Origin: Haematobia irritans
Lineage: Eukaryota; Arthropoda; Insecta; Diptera; Muscidae
Length of the DNA: 64,000 bases
Reading direction: 5' to 3'
Assembly (NCBI RefSeq): GCF_050003625.1
Contig: NW_027445841.1
Location: 806,001-870,000 of the forward strand
Shown here piece after piece: positions 35,660-49,500 of the stretch; positions within the stretch are counted from its first letter, which is position 1; every line of letters starts with the position of its first letter. A model generated the notes under the pieces. The model did not search any database and was not told where the DNA came from. It worked only from the letters and a program-made list of their open reading frames with translations. The position numbers and the translations under genes are program-made.

Positions 35660-38600
35660 ATTTTTATATGAAAAACTTCTTTTGGCCAAATCTCCTTAAA
35701 TATGCGTCCTACAGCGAAAAGGACGATAATTCGTGACCACCATCAAAAAATTGAAAAATCCATCCAAAACCTAATAAAATTGAAATTTTTATATGAAAAA
35801 GTTCTTTTGGCCATATCTCCTTAAATATGCGTCCTAGAGCGAAAAGGACGATAATTCGTGACCACCCTCAAAAAGTTGAAAAATCCACCCGAAACCTAAA
35901 AAAATTGAAATTTTTATATGAAAAACTTCTTTTGGCCATATCTCCTAAACTAAGCGTCCTAGAGCGAAAAGGACGATAATTCGTGACCACCCTCAAAAAA
36001 TTCAAAAATCCACCCAAAACCTAAAAAAATTGAAATTTTTATATGAAAATCTTCTTTTGGCCATATCTCCTAAACTAAGCGTCCTAGAGCGAAAAGGACG
36101 ATTATTCGTGACCACCCTCAAAAAATTCAAAAATCCACCCAAAACCTAAAAAAATTGAAATTTTTATATGAAAAACTTCTTTTGGCCATATCTCCTTAAA
36201 TATGCGTCCTAGAGCGAAAAGGATGATAATTCGTGACCATCCGCAAAAAATTGAAAAATCCACCCAAAACCTAATAAAATTAAATTTTTATATGAAAAAC
36301 TTCTTTTGGCATTATCTCCTTAGATATGCGTCCTAGAGCGAACAGGACGATAATTCGTGACCACCCTCAAAAAGTTGAAAAATTTTCTTTTTGCCATATC
36401 TCCTTCTTTTGGCCATATCTCCTTAAATATGCGTCCTACAGCGAAAAGGACGATAATTCGTGACCACCATCAAAAAATTGAAAAATCCACCCAAAACCTA
36501 AAAAAATTGAAATTTTTATATGAAAAACTTCTTTTGGCCATATCTCATAAACTAAGCGTCCTAGAGCGAAAAGGACGATAATTCGTGACCACCCTCAAAA
36601 AATTCAAAAATCCACCCAAAACCTAAAAAAATTGAAATTTTTATATGAAAAACTTCTTTTGGCCATATCTCCTTAAATATGCGTCCTAGAGCGAAAAAGA
36701 TGATAATTCGTGACCATCCTCAAAAAATTGAAAAATCCACCCAAAACCTAATAAAATTGAAATTTTTATATGAAAAACTTCCTTTGGCCATATCTCCTTA
36801 AATATGCGTCCTAGAGCGAAAAGGACGATAATTCGTGACCACCCTCAAAAAGTTGAAAAATCTTCTTTTTGCCATATCTCCTTCTTTTGGCCATATCTCC
36901 TTAAATATGCGTCCTACAGCGAAAAGGACGATAATTCGTGACCACCATCAAAAAATTGAAAAACCCACCCAAATCCTAAAAAAATTGAAATTTTTATATG
37001 AAAAACTTCTTTTGGCCATATCTCCTTAAATATGCGTCCTAGAGCGAAAAGGACGATAATTCGTGACCACCCTCAAAAATTTGAAAAATCCACCCAAAAC
37101 GTAAAAAAATTGAAATTTTTATATGAAAAACTTCTTTTGGCCATATCTCCTTAAATATGCGTCCTAGAGCGAAAAGGACGATAATTCGTGACCACCCTCA
37201 AAATATTGAAAAATCCACCCAAAGCCTAAAAAAATTGAAATTTTTATATGAAAAACTTCTTTTGGCCATATCTCCTAAACTAAACATCCTAGAGCGAAAA
37301 GGGCAATAATACGTGACCAGCCTCAAAAAATTGAAGAATCCACCCAAAACCTAAAAAACTTGAAATTTTTATATGAAAAACTTCTTGGCCATATCTCCTA
37401 AACTAAGCGTCCTAGAGCGAAAAGGAGGATAATAGTGACCACTCTCAAACATTTGAAAAATCCACCCAAATCCTAAAAAAATTGAAATTTTTATATGAAA
37501 AACTTCTTTTGGCCATATCTCCTTAACTATGCGTCCTAGAGCGAAAAGGACGATAATTCGTGACCACCCTCAAAAAAATTGAAAAATCTACCCAAAACCT
37601 AAAAAAATTGAAATTTTTATATGAAAAACTTCTTTTGACCATATCTCCTTAAATATGCGTCCTAAAGCGAAAAGGACGATAATTCGTGACCACCCTCAAA
37701 AATTTGAAAAATCCACCCAAAACCTAAAAAAATTGAAAGTTTTATATGAAAAACTTCTTTTGGCCATATCTCCTTCTTTTGGCCATATCTCCTTAAATAT
37801 GCGTCCTAGAGCGAAAAGGACGATAATTCGTGACCACCCTTAAAAAATTGAAAAATCCACCCAAAACCTAAAAAAATTGAAATTTTTATATGAAAAACTT
37901 CTTTTGGCCATATCTCCTAAACTAAACATCCTAGAGCGAAAAGGGCAATAATACGTGACCAGCCTCAAAAAATAGAAGAATCCACCCAAAACCTAAAAAA
38001 CTTGAAATTTTTATATGAAAAACTTCTTGGCCATATCTCCTTAAATATGCGTCCTAGAGCGAAAAGGACGATAATTCGTGACCACCCTCAAAATATTGAA
38101 AAATCCACCCAAAGCCTAAAAAAATTGAAATTTTTATATGAAAAACTTCTTTTGGCCATATCTCCTAAACTAAACATCCTAGAGCGAAAAGGGCAATAAT
38201 ACGTGACCAGCCTCAAAAAATTGAAGAATCCACCCAAAACCTAAAAAACTTGAAATTTTTATATGAAAAACTTCTTGGCCATATCTCCTAAACTAAGCGT
38301 CCTAGAGCGAAAAGGAGGATAATAGTGACCACTCTCAAACATTTGAAAAATCCACCCAAATCCTAAAAAAATTGAAATTTTTATATGAAAAACTTCTTTT
38401 GGCCATATCTCCTTAACTATGCGTCCTAGAGCGAAAAGGACGATAATTCGTGACCACCCTCAAAAAAATTGAAAAATCTACCCAAAACCTAAAAAAATTG
38501 AAATTTTTATATGAAAAACTTCTTTTGACCATATCTCCTTAAATATGCGTCCTAAAGCGAAAAGGACGATAATTCGTGACCACCCTCAAAAATTTGAAAA

Positions 38601-41305
38601 ATCCACCCAAAACCTAAAAAAATTGAAAGTTTTATATGAAAAACTTCTTTTGGCCATATCTCCTTCTTTTGGCCATATCTCCTTAAATATGCGTCCTAGA
38701 GCGAAAAGGACGATAATTCGTGACCACCCTTAAAAAATTGAAAAATCCACCCAAAACCTAAAAAAATTGAAATTTTTATATGAAAAACTTCTTTTGGCCA
38801 TATCTCCTTAACTATGCGTCCTAAAGCGAAAAGGATGATAATTCGTGACCACCCTCAAAAAATTGAAAAATCCACCCAAAACCTAAAAAATTTAAATTTT
38901 TATATGAAAAACTTCTTTTGGCCATATCTCCTAAACTAAGCGTCCTAGAGCGAAAAGGAGGATAATTCGTGACCACCCTCAAAAATTTGAAAAATTCCCC
39001 CAAAACCTAAAAAAATTGAAATTTTTATATGAAAAACTTCTTTTGGCCATATCTCCTAAACTAAGCGTCCTAGAGCGAATAGGACGATAATTCGTGACTA
39101 CCCTTGAAAAATCCACCCAAAACCTAAAAAAATTGAAATTTTTATATGAAAAACTTCTTTTGGCCATATCTCCTTAAATATGCGTCCTAGAGCGAAAAGG
39201 ATGATAATTCGTGACCACCCTCAAAAAATTGAAAAATCCACCCGAAACCTAAAAAAATTGAAATTTTTATATGAAAAACTTCTTTTGGCCATATCTTCTT
39301 AAATAAGCGTCCTAGAGCGAAAAGGACGATAATTCGTGACCACCCTCAAAAAGTTGAGGGTGGTCACGAATTAAATATGCGTCCTAGAGCGAAAAGGATG
39401 ATAATTCGTGACCACGCTCAAAAAATTGAAAAATCCACCCAAAACCTAAAAAAATTGAAATTTTTATATGAAAAACTTCTTTTGGCCATATCTCCTAAAC
39501 TAAGCGTCCTAGAGCGAAAAGGAGGATAATTCGTGACCACCCTCAAAAATTTGAAAAATTCCCCCAAAACCTAATAAAATTGAAATTTTTATATGAAAAA
39601 GTTCTTTTGGCCATATCTCCTTAAATATGCGTCCTAGAGCGAAAAGGACGATAATTCGTGACCACCCTCAAAAAGTTGAAAAATCCACCCAAAACCAAAA
39701 CAAATTGAAATTTTTATATGAAAAACTTCTTTTGGCCATATCTCCTAAACTAAGCGTCCTAGAGCGAATAGGACGATAATTCGTGACTACCCTTGAAAAA
39801 TCCACCCAAAACCTAAAAAAATTGAAATTTTTATATGACAAACTTCTTTTGGCCATATCTCCTAAACTAAGCCTCCTAGAGCGAAAAGGACGATAATTCG
39901 TGACCACCCTCAAAAAATTGAAAAATCCACCCAAAACCTAAAAAAATTGACATTTTTATATGAAAAACTTCTTTTGGCCATATCTCCTAAACTAAGCCTA
40001 CTAGAGCGAAAAGGACGATAATTCGTGACCACCCTCAAAAAGTTGAAAAATTTTCTTTTTGCCATATCTCCTTCTTTTGGCCATATCTCCTTAAATATGC
40101 GTCCTACAGCGAAAAGGACGATAATTCGTGACCACCATCAAAAAATTGGAAAACCCACCCAAATCCTAAAAAAATTGAAATTTTTATATGAAAAACTTCT
40201 TTTGGCCATATCTCCTTAAATATGCGTCCTAGAGCGAAAAGGACGATAATTCGTGACCACCCTCAAAAATTTGAAAAATCCACCCAAAACCTAAAAAAAT
40301 TGAAATTTTTATATGAAAAACTTCTTTTGGCCATATCTCCTTAAATATGCGTCCTAGAGCGAAAAGGACGATAATTCGTGACCACCCTCAAAATATTGAA
40401 AAATCCACCCAAAGCCTAAAAAAATTGAAATTTTTATATGAAAAACTTCTTTTGGCCATATCTCCTAAACTAAACATCCTAGAGCGAAAAGGGCAATAAT
40501 ACGTGACCACCCTCAAAAAATTGAAGAATCCACCCAAAACCTAAAAAAATTGAAATTTTTATATGAAAAACTTCTTTTGGCCATATCTCCTTAAATATGC
40601 GTCCTAGAGCGAAAAGGATGATAATTCGTGACCACCCTCAAAAAATTCAAAAATACACCCAAAACCTAAAAAAATTGAAATTTTTATATGAAAAACTTCT
40701 TTTGGCCATATCTCCTTAAATATGCGTCCTAGAGCGAAAATGACGATAATTCGTGACCACCCTCAAAAATGTGAAAAATCCACCCAACACCTAAAAAAAT
40801 TGAAAGTTTTATATGAAAAACTTCTTTTGGCCATATCTCCTTAAATATGCGTCCTACAGCGAAAAGGATGATAATTCGCGACCACCATCAAAAAATTGAA
40901 AAATCCGTCCAAAACCTAAAAAAATTGAAATTTTTATATGAAAAACTTCTTTTGGCCATATCTCCTAAACTAAGCGTCCTAGAGCGAAAAGGACAATAAT
41001 TCGTGACCACCCTCAAAAAATTGAAAAATCCACCCAACACCTAAAAAATTGAAATTTTTATATGAAAAACTTCTTTTGGCCATATCTCCTAAACTAAGCG
41101 TCCTAGAGCGAAAAGGAGGATAATTCGTGACCACCCTCAAACATTTGAAAAATCCACCCAAATCCTAAAAAAATTGAAATTTTTATATGAAAAACTTCTT
41201 TTGGCCATATCTCCTTAACTATGCGTCCTAGAGCGAAAAGGACGATAATTCGTGACCACCCTAAAAAAAAATTGAAAAATCCACCCAAAACCTAAAAAAA
41301 TTGAA
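35660..41305 (+). repeat. 5.77-kb satellite segmental duplication, copy 2 (about 5.65 kb)
   Basis: A second, directly adjacent copy of 29890-35660. It is one monomer shorter near its right end: a GGAGG-type monomer, doubled at 35335-35590 in copy 1, is single here. Near-identity implies a very recent event, or an assembly duplication, which cannot be told apart from sequence alone. Confidence 0.9.
39330..39373 (+). repeat. Fold-back inverted repeat, second copy
   Basis: Identical to 33560-33603 and displaced by 5770 bp with the surrounding segmental duplication. It was therefore copied, and did not arise independently. Confidence 0.95.
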
Positions 41306-41599
41306 ATTTTTATATGAAAAACTTCTTTTGGCCATATCTCCTTAAATATGCGTCCTAAAGCGAAAAGGAGGATAATTCGTGACCACCCTCAAAATTTTGA
41401 AAAATCCACCCAAAACCTAAAAAAATTGAAAGTTTTATATGAAAAACTTCTTTTGGCCATATCTCCTAAACTAAGCGTCCTAGAGCGAAAAGGACAATAA
41501 TTCGTGACCACCCTCAAAAAATTGAAAAATCCACCCAACACCTAAAAAATTGAAATTTTTATATAAAAAACTTCTTTTGGCCATATCTCCTAAACTAAG

Positions 41600-42783
41600 C
41601 GTCCTAGAGCGAAAAGGAGGATAATTCAAGACCACCCTCAAAAATTTGAAAAATCCACCCAAATCCTAAAAAAATTTAAATTTTTATATGAAAAACTTCT
41701 TTTGGCCATATCTCCTAAACTAAGCGTCCTAGAGCGAAAAGGACGATAATTCGTGACCACCCTCAAAAATTTGAAAAATCCACCCAAAACCTAAACAAAT
41801 TGAAATTTTTATATGAAAAACTTCTTTTGGCCATATCTCCTTAAATATGCGTCCTAGAGCGAAAAGGATGATAATTCGTGACCACCCTCAAAAAATTGAA
41901 AAATCCACCCGAAACCTAAAAAAATTGAAATTTTTATATGAAAAACTTCTTTTGGCCATATCTCCTTAAATATGCGTCCTAGAGCGAAAAGGACGATAAT
42001 TCGTGACCACCCTCAAAAAGTTGAAAAATCCACCCAAAACCTAAAAAAATTTAAATTTTTATATGAAAAACTTCGTTTGGCCATATCTCCTTAAATATGC
42101 GTCCTAGAGCGAAAAGGACGATAATTCGTGACCACCCTCAAAAAGTTGAAAAATCCACCCAAAACCTAAAAAAATTTAAATTTTTATATGAAAAACTTCG
42201 TTTGGCCATATCTCCTAAGCTAAGCGTCCTAGAGCGAAAAGGGCAATAATTCGTGACCACCCTCAAAAAATTGAAAAATCCACCCAAATCTTAAAAAAAT
42301 TGAAATTTTTATATGAAAAACTTCTTTTGGCCATATCTCCTAAACTAAGCGTCCTAGAGCGAAAAGGACGATAATTCGTGACCACCCTCAAAAATTTGAA
42401 AAATCCACCCAAAACCTAAAAAAATTGAAATTTTTATATGAAAAACTTCTTTTGGCCATATCTCCTAAACTAAGCGTCCTAGTGCGAAAAGGGCAATTAT
42501 TCGTGACCACCCTCAAAAAATTGAAGAATCCACCCAAAACCTAAAAAAATTTAAATTTTTATATGAAAAACTTCTTTTGGCCATATCTCCTAAACTAAGC
42601 CTCCTAAGCGAAAAGGACGATATTTCGTGACCACCCTCAAAAAATTCAAAAATACACCCAAAACCTAAAAAAATTGAAATTTTTATATGAAAAACTTCTT
42701 TTGGCCATATCTCCTTAAATATGCGTCCTAGAGCGAAAAGGACGATAATTCGTGACCACCCTCAAAAATTTGAAAAATCCACC
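41600..42783 (+). repeat. Duplicated satellite block (pairs with 44367-45550)
   Basis: About 1.2 kb repeated at an offset of 2767 bp. Shared rare variants are 'ATAATTCAAGACC' (41621 and 44388), 'CTCCTAAGCTAAGC', 'AGTGCGAAAAGGGCAATTAT' (42481 and 45248) and 'CTCCTAAGCGAAAAGG' (42601 and 45368). Confidence 0.8.
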
Positions 42784-43760
42784 CAAAACCTAAAAAAATT
42801 GAAATTTTTATATGAAAAACTTCTTTTGGCCATATCTCCTTAAATATGCGTCCTAGAGCGAAAAGGACGATAATTCGTGACCACCCTCAAAATATTGAAA
42901 AATCCACCCAAAGCCTAAAAAAATTGAAATTTTTATATGAAAAACTTCTTTTGGCCATATCTCCTAAACTAAACATCCTAGAGCGAAAAGGGCAATAATA
43001 CGTGACCACCCTCAAAAAATTGAAGAATCCACCCAAAACCTAAAAAAATTGAAATTTTTATATGAAAAACTTCTTTTGGCCATATCTCCTTAAATATGCG
43101 TCCTAGAGCGAAAAGGATGATAATTCGTGACCACCCTCAAAAAATTCAAAAATACACCCAAAACCTAAAAAAATTGAAATTTTTATATGAAAAACTTCTT
43201 TTGGCCATATCTCCTTAAATATGCGTCCTAGAGCGAAAATGACGATAATTCGTGACCACCCTCAAAAATGTGAAAAATCCACCCAACACCTAAAAAAATT
43301 GAAAGTTTTATATGAAAAACTTCTTTTGGCCATATCTCCTTAAATATGCGTCCTACAGCGAAAAGGATGATAATTCGCGACCACCATCAAAAAATTGAAA
43401 AATCCGTCCAAAACCTAAAAAAATTGAAATTTTTATATGAAAAACTTCTTTTGGCCATATCTCCTAAACTAAGCGTCCTAGAGCGAAAAGGACAATAATT
43501 CGTGACCACCCTCAAAAAATTGAAAAATCCACCCAACACCTAAAAAATTGAAATTTTTATATGAAAAACTTCTTTTGGCCATATCTCCTAAACTAAGCGT
43601 CCTAGAGCGAAAAGGAGGATAATTCGTGACCACCCTCAAACATTTGAAAAATCCACCCAAATCCTAAAAAAATTGAAATTTTTATATGAAAAACTTCTTT
43701 TGGCCATATCTCCTTAACTATGCGTCCTAGAGCGAAAAGGACGATAATTCGTGACCACCC
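42704..43760 (+). repeat. Third copy of part of the 5.77-kb unit
   Basis: Matches 40205-41260 (offset 2499 bp), and hence also about 34434-35500. It shares 'GAAAATGACGATAATTCG', 'GATAATTCGCGACC' and 'AATCCGTCC'. It lies just right of the two full copies, so part of the unit was amplified again. Confidence 0.8.
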
Positions 43761-45900
43761 TCAAAAAAATTGAAAAATCCACCCAAAACCTAAAAAAATT
43801 GAAAGTTTTATATGAAAAACTTCTTTTGGCCATATCTCCTTAAATATGCGTCCTAAAGCGAAAAGGACGATAATTCGTGACCACCCTCAAAAATTTGAAA
43901 AATCCACCCAAAACCTAAAAAATTGAAAGTTTTATATGAAAAACTTCTTTTGGCCATATCTCCTTCTTTTGGCCATATCTCCTTAAATATGCGTCCTAGA
44001 GCGAAAAGGACGATAATTCGTGACCACCCTTAAAAAATTGAAAAATCCACCCAAAACCTAAAAAAATTGAAATTTTTATATGAAAAACTTCTTTTGGCCA
44101 TATCTCCTTAAATATGCGTCCTAGAGCGAAAAGGATGATAATTCGTGACCACCCTCAAAAAATTGAAAAATCCACCCAAAACCTAAAAAAATTGAAATTT
44201 TTATATGAAAAACTTCTTTTGGCCATATCTCCTAAACTAAGCGTCCTAGAGCGAAAAGGACGATAATTCGTGACCACCCTTAAAAAATTGAAAAATCCAC
44301 CCAAAACCTAAAAAATTTGAAATTTTTATATGAAAAACTTCTTTTGGCCATATCTCCTAAACTAAGCGTCCTAGAGCGAAAAGGAGGATAATTCAAGACC
44401 ACCCTCAAAAATTTGAAAAATCCACCCAAATCCTAAAAAAATTTAAATTTTTATATGAAAAACTTCTTTTGGCCATATCTCCTAAACTAAGCGTCCTAGA
44501 GCGAAAAGGACGATAATTCGTGACCACCCTCAAAAATTTGAAAAATCCACCCAAAACCTAAACAAATTGAAATTTTTATATGAAAAACTTCTTTTGGCCA
44601 TATCTCCTTAAATATGCGTCCTAGAGCGAAAAGGATGATAATTCGTGACCACCCTCAAAAAATTGAAAAATCCACCCGAAACCTAAAAAAATTGAAATTT
44701 TTATATGAAAAACTTCTTTTGGCCATATCTCCTTAAATATGCGTCCTAGAGCGAAAAGGACGATAATTCGTGACCACCCTCAAAAAGTTGAAAAATCCAC
44801 CCAAAACCTAAAAAAATTTAAATTTTTATATGAAAAACTTCGTTTGGCCATATCTCCTTAAATATGCGTCCTAGAGCGAAAAGGACGATAATTCGTGACC
44901 ACCCTCAAAAAGTTGAAAAATCCACCCAAAACCTAAAAAAATTTAAATTTTTATATGAAAAACTTCGTTTGGCCATATCTCCTAAGCTAAGCGTCCTAGA
45001 GCGAAAAGGGCAATAATTCGTGACCACCCTCAAAAAATTGAAAAATCCACCCAAATCTTAAAAAAATTGAAATTTTTATATGAAAAACTTCTTTTGGCCA
45101 TATCTCCTAAACTAAGCGTCCTAGAGCGAAAAGGACGATAATTCGTGACCACCCTCAAAAATTTGAAAAATCCACCCAAAACCTAAAAAAATTGAAATTT
45201 TTATATGAAAAACTTCTTTTGGCCATATCTCCTAAACTAAGCGTCCTAGTGCGAAAAGGGCAATTATTCGTGACCACCCTCAAAAAATTGAAGAATCCAC
45301 CCAAAACCTAAAAAAATTTAAATTTTTATATGAAAAACTTCTTTTGGCCATATCTCCTAAACTAAGCCTCCTAAGCGAAAAGGACGATATTTCGTGACCA
45401 CCCTCAAAAAATTCAAAAATACACCCAAAACCTAAAAAAATTGAAATTTTTATATGAAAAACTTCTTTTGGCCATATCTCCTTAAATATGCGTCCTAGAG
45501 CGAAAAGGACGATAATTCGTGACCACCCTCAAAAATTTGAAAAATCCACCCAACACCTAAAAAAATTGAAAGTTTTATATGAAAAACTTCTTTTGGCCAT
45601 ATCTCCTTAAATATGCGTCCTACAGCGAAAAGGACGATAATTCGTGACCACCATCAAAAAATTGAAAAATCCATCCAAAACCTAAAAAAATTGAAATTTT
45701 TATATGAAAAACTTCTCTTGGCCATACCTCCTAAACTAAGCGTCCTAGAGCGAAAAGGACGATAACTCGTGACCACCCTCAAAAAATTCAAAAATACACC
45801 CAAAACCTAAAAAAATTGAAATTTTTATATGAAAAACTTCTTTTGGCCATATCTCCTTAAATATGCGTCCTAGAGCGAAAAGGACGATAATTCGCGACCA

Positions 45901-46560
45901 CCCTCAAAAAGCTGAAAAATCCACCCAAAACCTAATAAAATTGAAATTTTTATATGAAAAACTTCTTTTGGCCATATCTCCTTAAATATGCGTCCTAGAG
46001 CGAAAAGGACGATAATTCGTGACCACCCTCAAAAAGTTGAAAAATCCACCCAAAACCTAAAAAAATTGAAATTTTTATATGAAAAACTTCTTTTGGCCAT
46101 ATCTCCTAAACTAAGCCTCCTAGAGCGAAAAGGACGATAATTCGTGACCACCCTCAAAAAATTGAAAAATCCACCCAAAACCTAAAAAAAAATTGAAATT
46201 TTTATATGAAAAACTTCTCTTGGCCATATCTCCTAAACTAAGCGTCCTAGAGCGAAAAGGACGATAACTCGTGACCACCCTCAAAAAATTCAAAAATCCA
46301 CCCAAAACCTAAAAAAATTGAAATTTTTATAGGAAAAACTTCTTTTGGCCATATCTCTTTAAATATGCGTCCTAGAGCGAAAAGGATGATAATTCGTGAC
46401 CATCCTCAAAAAATTGAAAAATCCACCCAAAACCTAATAAAATTGAAATTTTTATATGAAAACCTTCTTTTGGCCATATCTCCTAAACTAAGCGTCCTAG
46501 AGCGAAAAGGACGATAATTCGTGACCACCCTCAAAATATTGAAAAATCCACCCAAAGCCT
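45901..46560 (+). repeat. Duplicated satellite block (pairs with 52014-52673)
   Basis: Repeated at an offset of 6113 bp, sharing 'AAAAAGCTGAAAAATCC', 'CTTCTCTTGGCC', 'GATAACTCGTGACC', 'TTTATAGGAAAAAC' and 'ATATCTCTTTAAATATG'. A shorter relative lies near 49530-50000. Confidence 0.75.
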
Positions 46561-49500
46561 AAAAAAATTGAAATTTTTATATGAAAAACTTCTTTTGGCC
46601 ATATCTCCTAAACTAAACATCCTAGAGCGAAAAGGGCAATAATACGTGACCACCCTCAAAAAATTGAAGAATCCACCCAAAACCTAAAAAAATTGAAATT
46701 TTTATATGAAAAACTTCTTTTGGCCATATCTCCTAAACTAAGCCTTCTAAGCGAAAAGGACGATATTTCGTGACCACCCTCAAAAAATTCAAAAATACAC
46801 CCAAAACCTAAAAAAATTGAAATTTTTATATGAAAAACTTCTTTTGGACATATCTCCTTAAATATGCGTCCTACAGCGAAAAGGACGATAATTCGTGACC
46901 ACCCTCAAAAATTTGAAAAATCCACCCAACACCTAAAAAAATTGAAAGTTTTATATGAAAAACTTCTTTTGGCCATATCTCCTTAAATATGCGTCCTACA
47001 GCGAAAAGGACGATAATTCGTGACCACCATCAAAAAATTGAAAAATCCATCCAAAACCAAAAAAAATTGAAATTTTTATATGAAAAACTTCTTTTGGCCA
47101 TATCTCCTAAACTAAGCGTCCTAGAGCGAAAAGGACAATAATTCGTGACCACCCTCAAAAAATTGAAAAATCCACCCAACACCTAAAAAATTGAAATTTT
47201 TATATAAAAAACTTCTTTTGGCCATATCTCCTAAACTAAGCGTCCTAGAGCGAAAAGGAGGATAATACGTGACCACCCTCAAACATTTGAAAAATCCACT
47301 CAAATCCTAAAAAAAATGAAATTTTTATATGAAAAACTTCTTTTGGCCATATCTCCTTAACTATGCGTCCTAGAGCGAAAAGGACGATAATTCGTGACCA
47401 CCCTCAAACATTTGAAAAATCCACCCAAATCCTAAAAAAAATGAAATTTTTATATGAAAAACTTCTTTTGGCCATATCTCCTTAACTATGCGTCCTAGAG
47501 CGAAAAGGACGATAATTCGTGACCACCCTCAAAAAAATTGAAAAATCCACCCAAAACCTAAAAGAATTGAAAGTTTTATATGAAAAACTTCTTTTGGCCA
47601 TATCTCCTTAAATATGCGTAATAAAGCGAAAAGGACGATAATTCGTGACCACCCTCAAAAATTTGAAAAATCCACCCAAAACCTAAAAAAATTGAAAGTT
47701 TTATATGAAAAACTTCTTTTGGCCATATCTCCTTCTTTTGGCCATATCTCCTTAAATATGCGTCCTAGAGCGAAAAGGACGATAATTCGTGACCACCCTT
47801 AAAAAATTGAAAAATCCACCCAAAACCTAAAAAAATTGAAATTTTTATATGAAAAACTTCTTTTGGCCATATCTCCTTAAATATGCGTCCTAGAGCGAAA
47901 AGGATGATAATTCGTGACCACCCTCAAAAAATTGAAAAATCCACCCAAAACCTAAAAAAATTGAAATTTTTATATGAAAAACTTCTTTTGGCCATATCTC
48001 CTAAACTAAGCGTCCTAGAGCGAAAAGGACGATAACTCGTGACTACCCTTGAAAAATCCACCCAAAACCTAAAAAAATTGAAATTTTTATATGAAAAACT
48101 TCTTTTGGCCATATCTCCTTAAATATGCGTCCTAGAGCGAAAAGGATGATAATTCGTGACCACCCTCAAAAAATTGAAAAATCCACCCAAAACCTTAAAA
48201 AATTGAAATTTTTATATGAAAAACTTCTTTTGGCCATATCTCCTAAACTAAGCGTCCTAGAGCGAAAAGGACAATAATTCGTGACCACCCTCAAAAAATT
48301 GAAAAATCCACCCAACACCTAAAAAATTGAAATTTTTATATAAAAAACTTCTTTTGGCCATATCTCCTAAACTAAGCGTCCTAGAGCGAAAAGGACGATA
48401 ATTCGTGACCACCCTCAAAAATTTGAAAAATCCACCCAAAACCTAAAAAAATTGAAATTTTTATATGAAAAACTTCTTTTGGCCATATCTCCTTAAATAT
48501 GGGTCCTAGAGCGAAAAGGACGATAATTCGTGACCACCCTCAAAAAGTTGAAAAATCCACCCAAAACCTAAAAAAATTGAAATTTTTATATGAAAAACTT
48601 CTTTTGGCCATATCTCCTAAACTAAACATCCTAGAGCGAGAAGGGCAATAATACGTGACCACCCTCAAAAAATTGAAGACTCCACCCAAAACCTAAAAAA
48701 ATTGAAATTTTTATATGAAAAACTTCTTTTGGCCATATCTCCTAAACTAAGCCTCCTAAGCGAAAAGGACGATATTTCGTGACCACCCTCAAAAAATTCA
48801 AAAATACACCCAAAACCTAAAAAAATTGAAATTTTTATATGAAAAACTTCTTTTGGCCATATCTCCTTAAATATGCGTCCTAGAGCGAAAAGGACGATAA
48901 TTCGTGACCACCCTCAAAAATTTGAAAAATCCACCCAACACCTAAAAAAATTGAAAGTTTTATATGAAAAACTTCTTTTGGCCATATCTCCTTAAATATG
49001 CGTCCTACAGCGAAAAGGACGATAATTCGTGACCACCATAAAAAAATTGAAAAATCCATCCAAAACCTAAAAAAATTGAAATTTTTATATGAAAAACTTC
49101 TTTTGGCCATATCTCCTAAACTAAGCGTCCTAGAGCGAAAAGGACAATAATTCGTGACCACCCTCAAAAAATTGAAAAATCCACCCAACACCTAAAAAAT
49201 TGAAATTTTTATATAAAAAACTTCTTTTGGCCATATCTCCTAAACTAAGCGTCCTAGAGCGAAAAGGAGGATAATACGTGACCGCCCTCAAACATTTGAA
49301 AAATCCACTCAAATCCTAAAAAAATTGAAATTTTTATATGAAAAACTCCTTTTGGCCATATCTCCTAAACTAAACCTCCTAGAGCGAAAAGGACGATAAT
49401 TCGTGACCATCCTCAAAAAATTGAAAAATCCACCCAAATCCTAATAAAATTGAAATTTTTATATGAAAAACTTCTTTTGGCCATATCTCCTAAACTAAGC

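Larger units (their letters stand above)
29890..35660 (+). repeat. 5.77-kb satellite segmental duplication, copy 1
   Basis: Every distinctive monomer in this segment reappears 5770-5771 bp later (for example 'TTGGCCAAATCTCC' at 29913 and 35683, 'TTGGCATTATCTCC' near 30536 and 36306, the fold-back at 33560 and 39330). The copies are directly adjacent. Differences found by eye are few: ATAATTCG against ATTATTCG near 36102, an extra A near 39449, ATTGAAG against ATAGAAG near 37973, and one extra monomer in copy 1 near 35393-35517. Boundaries are accurate to about one monomer. Confidence 0.9.
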
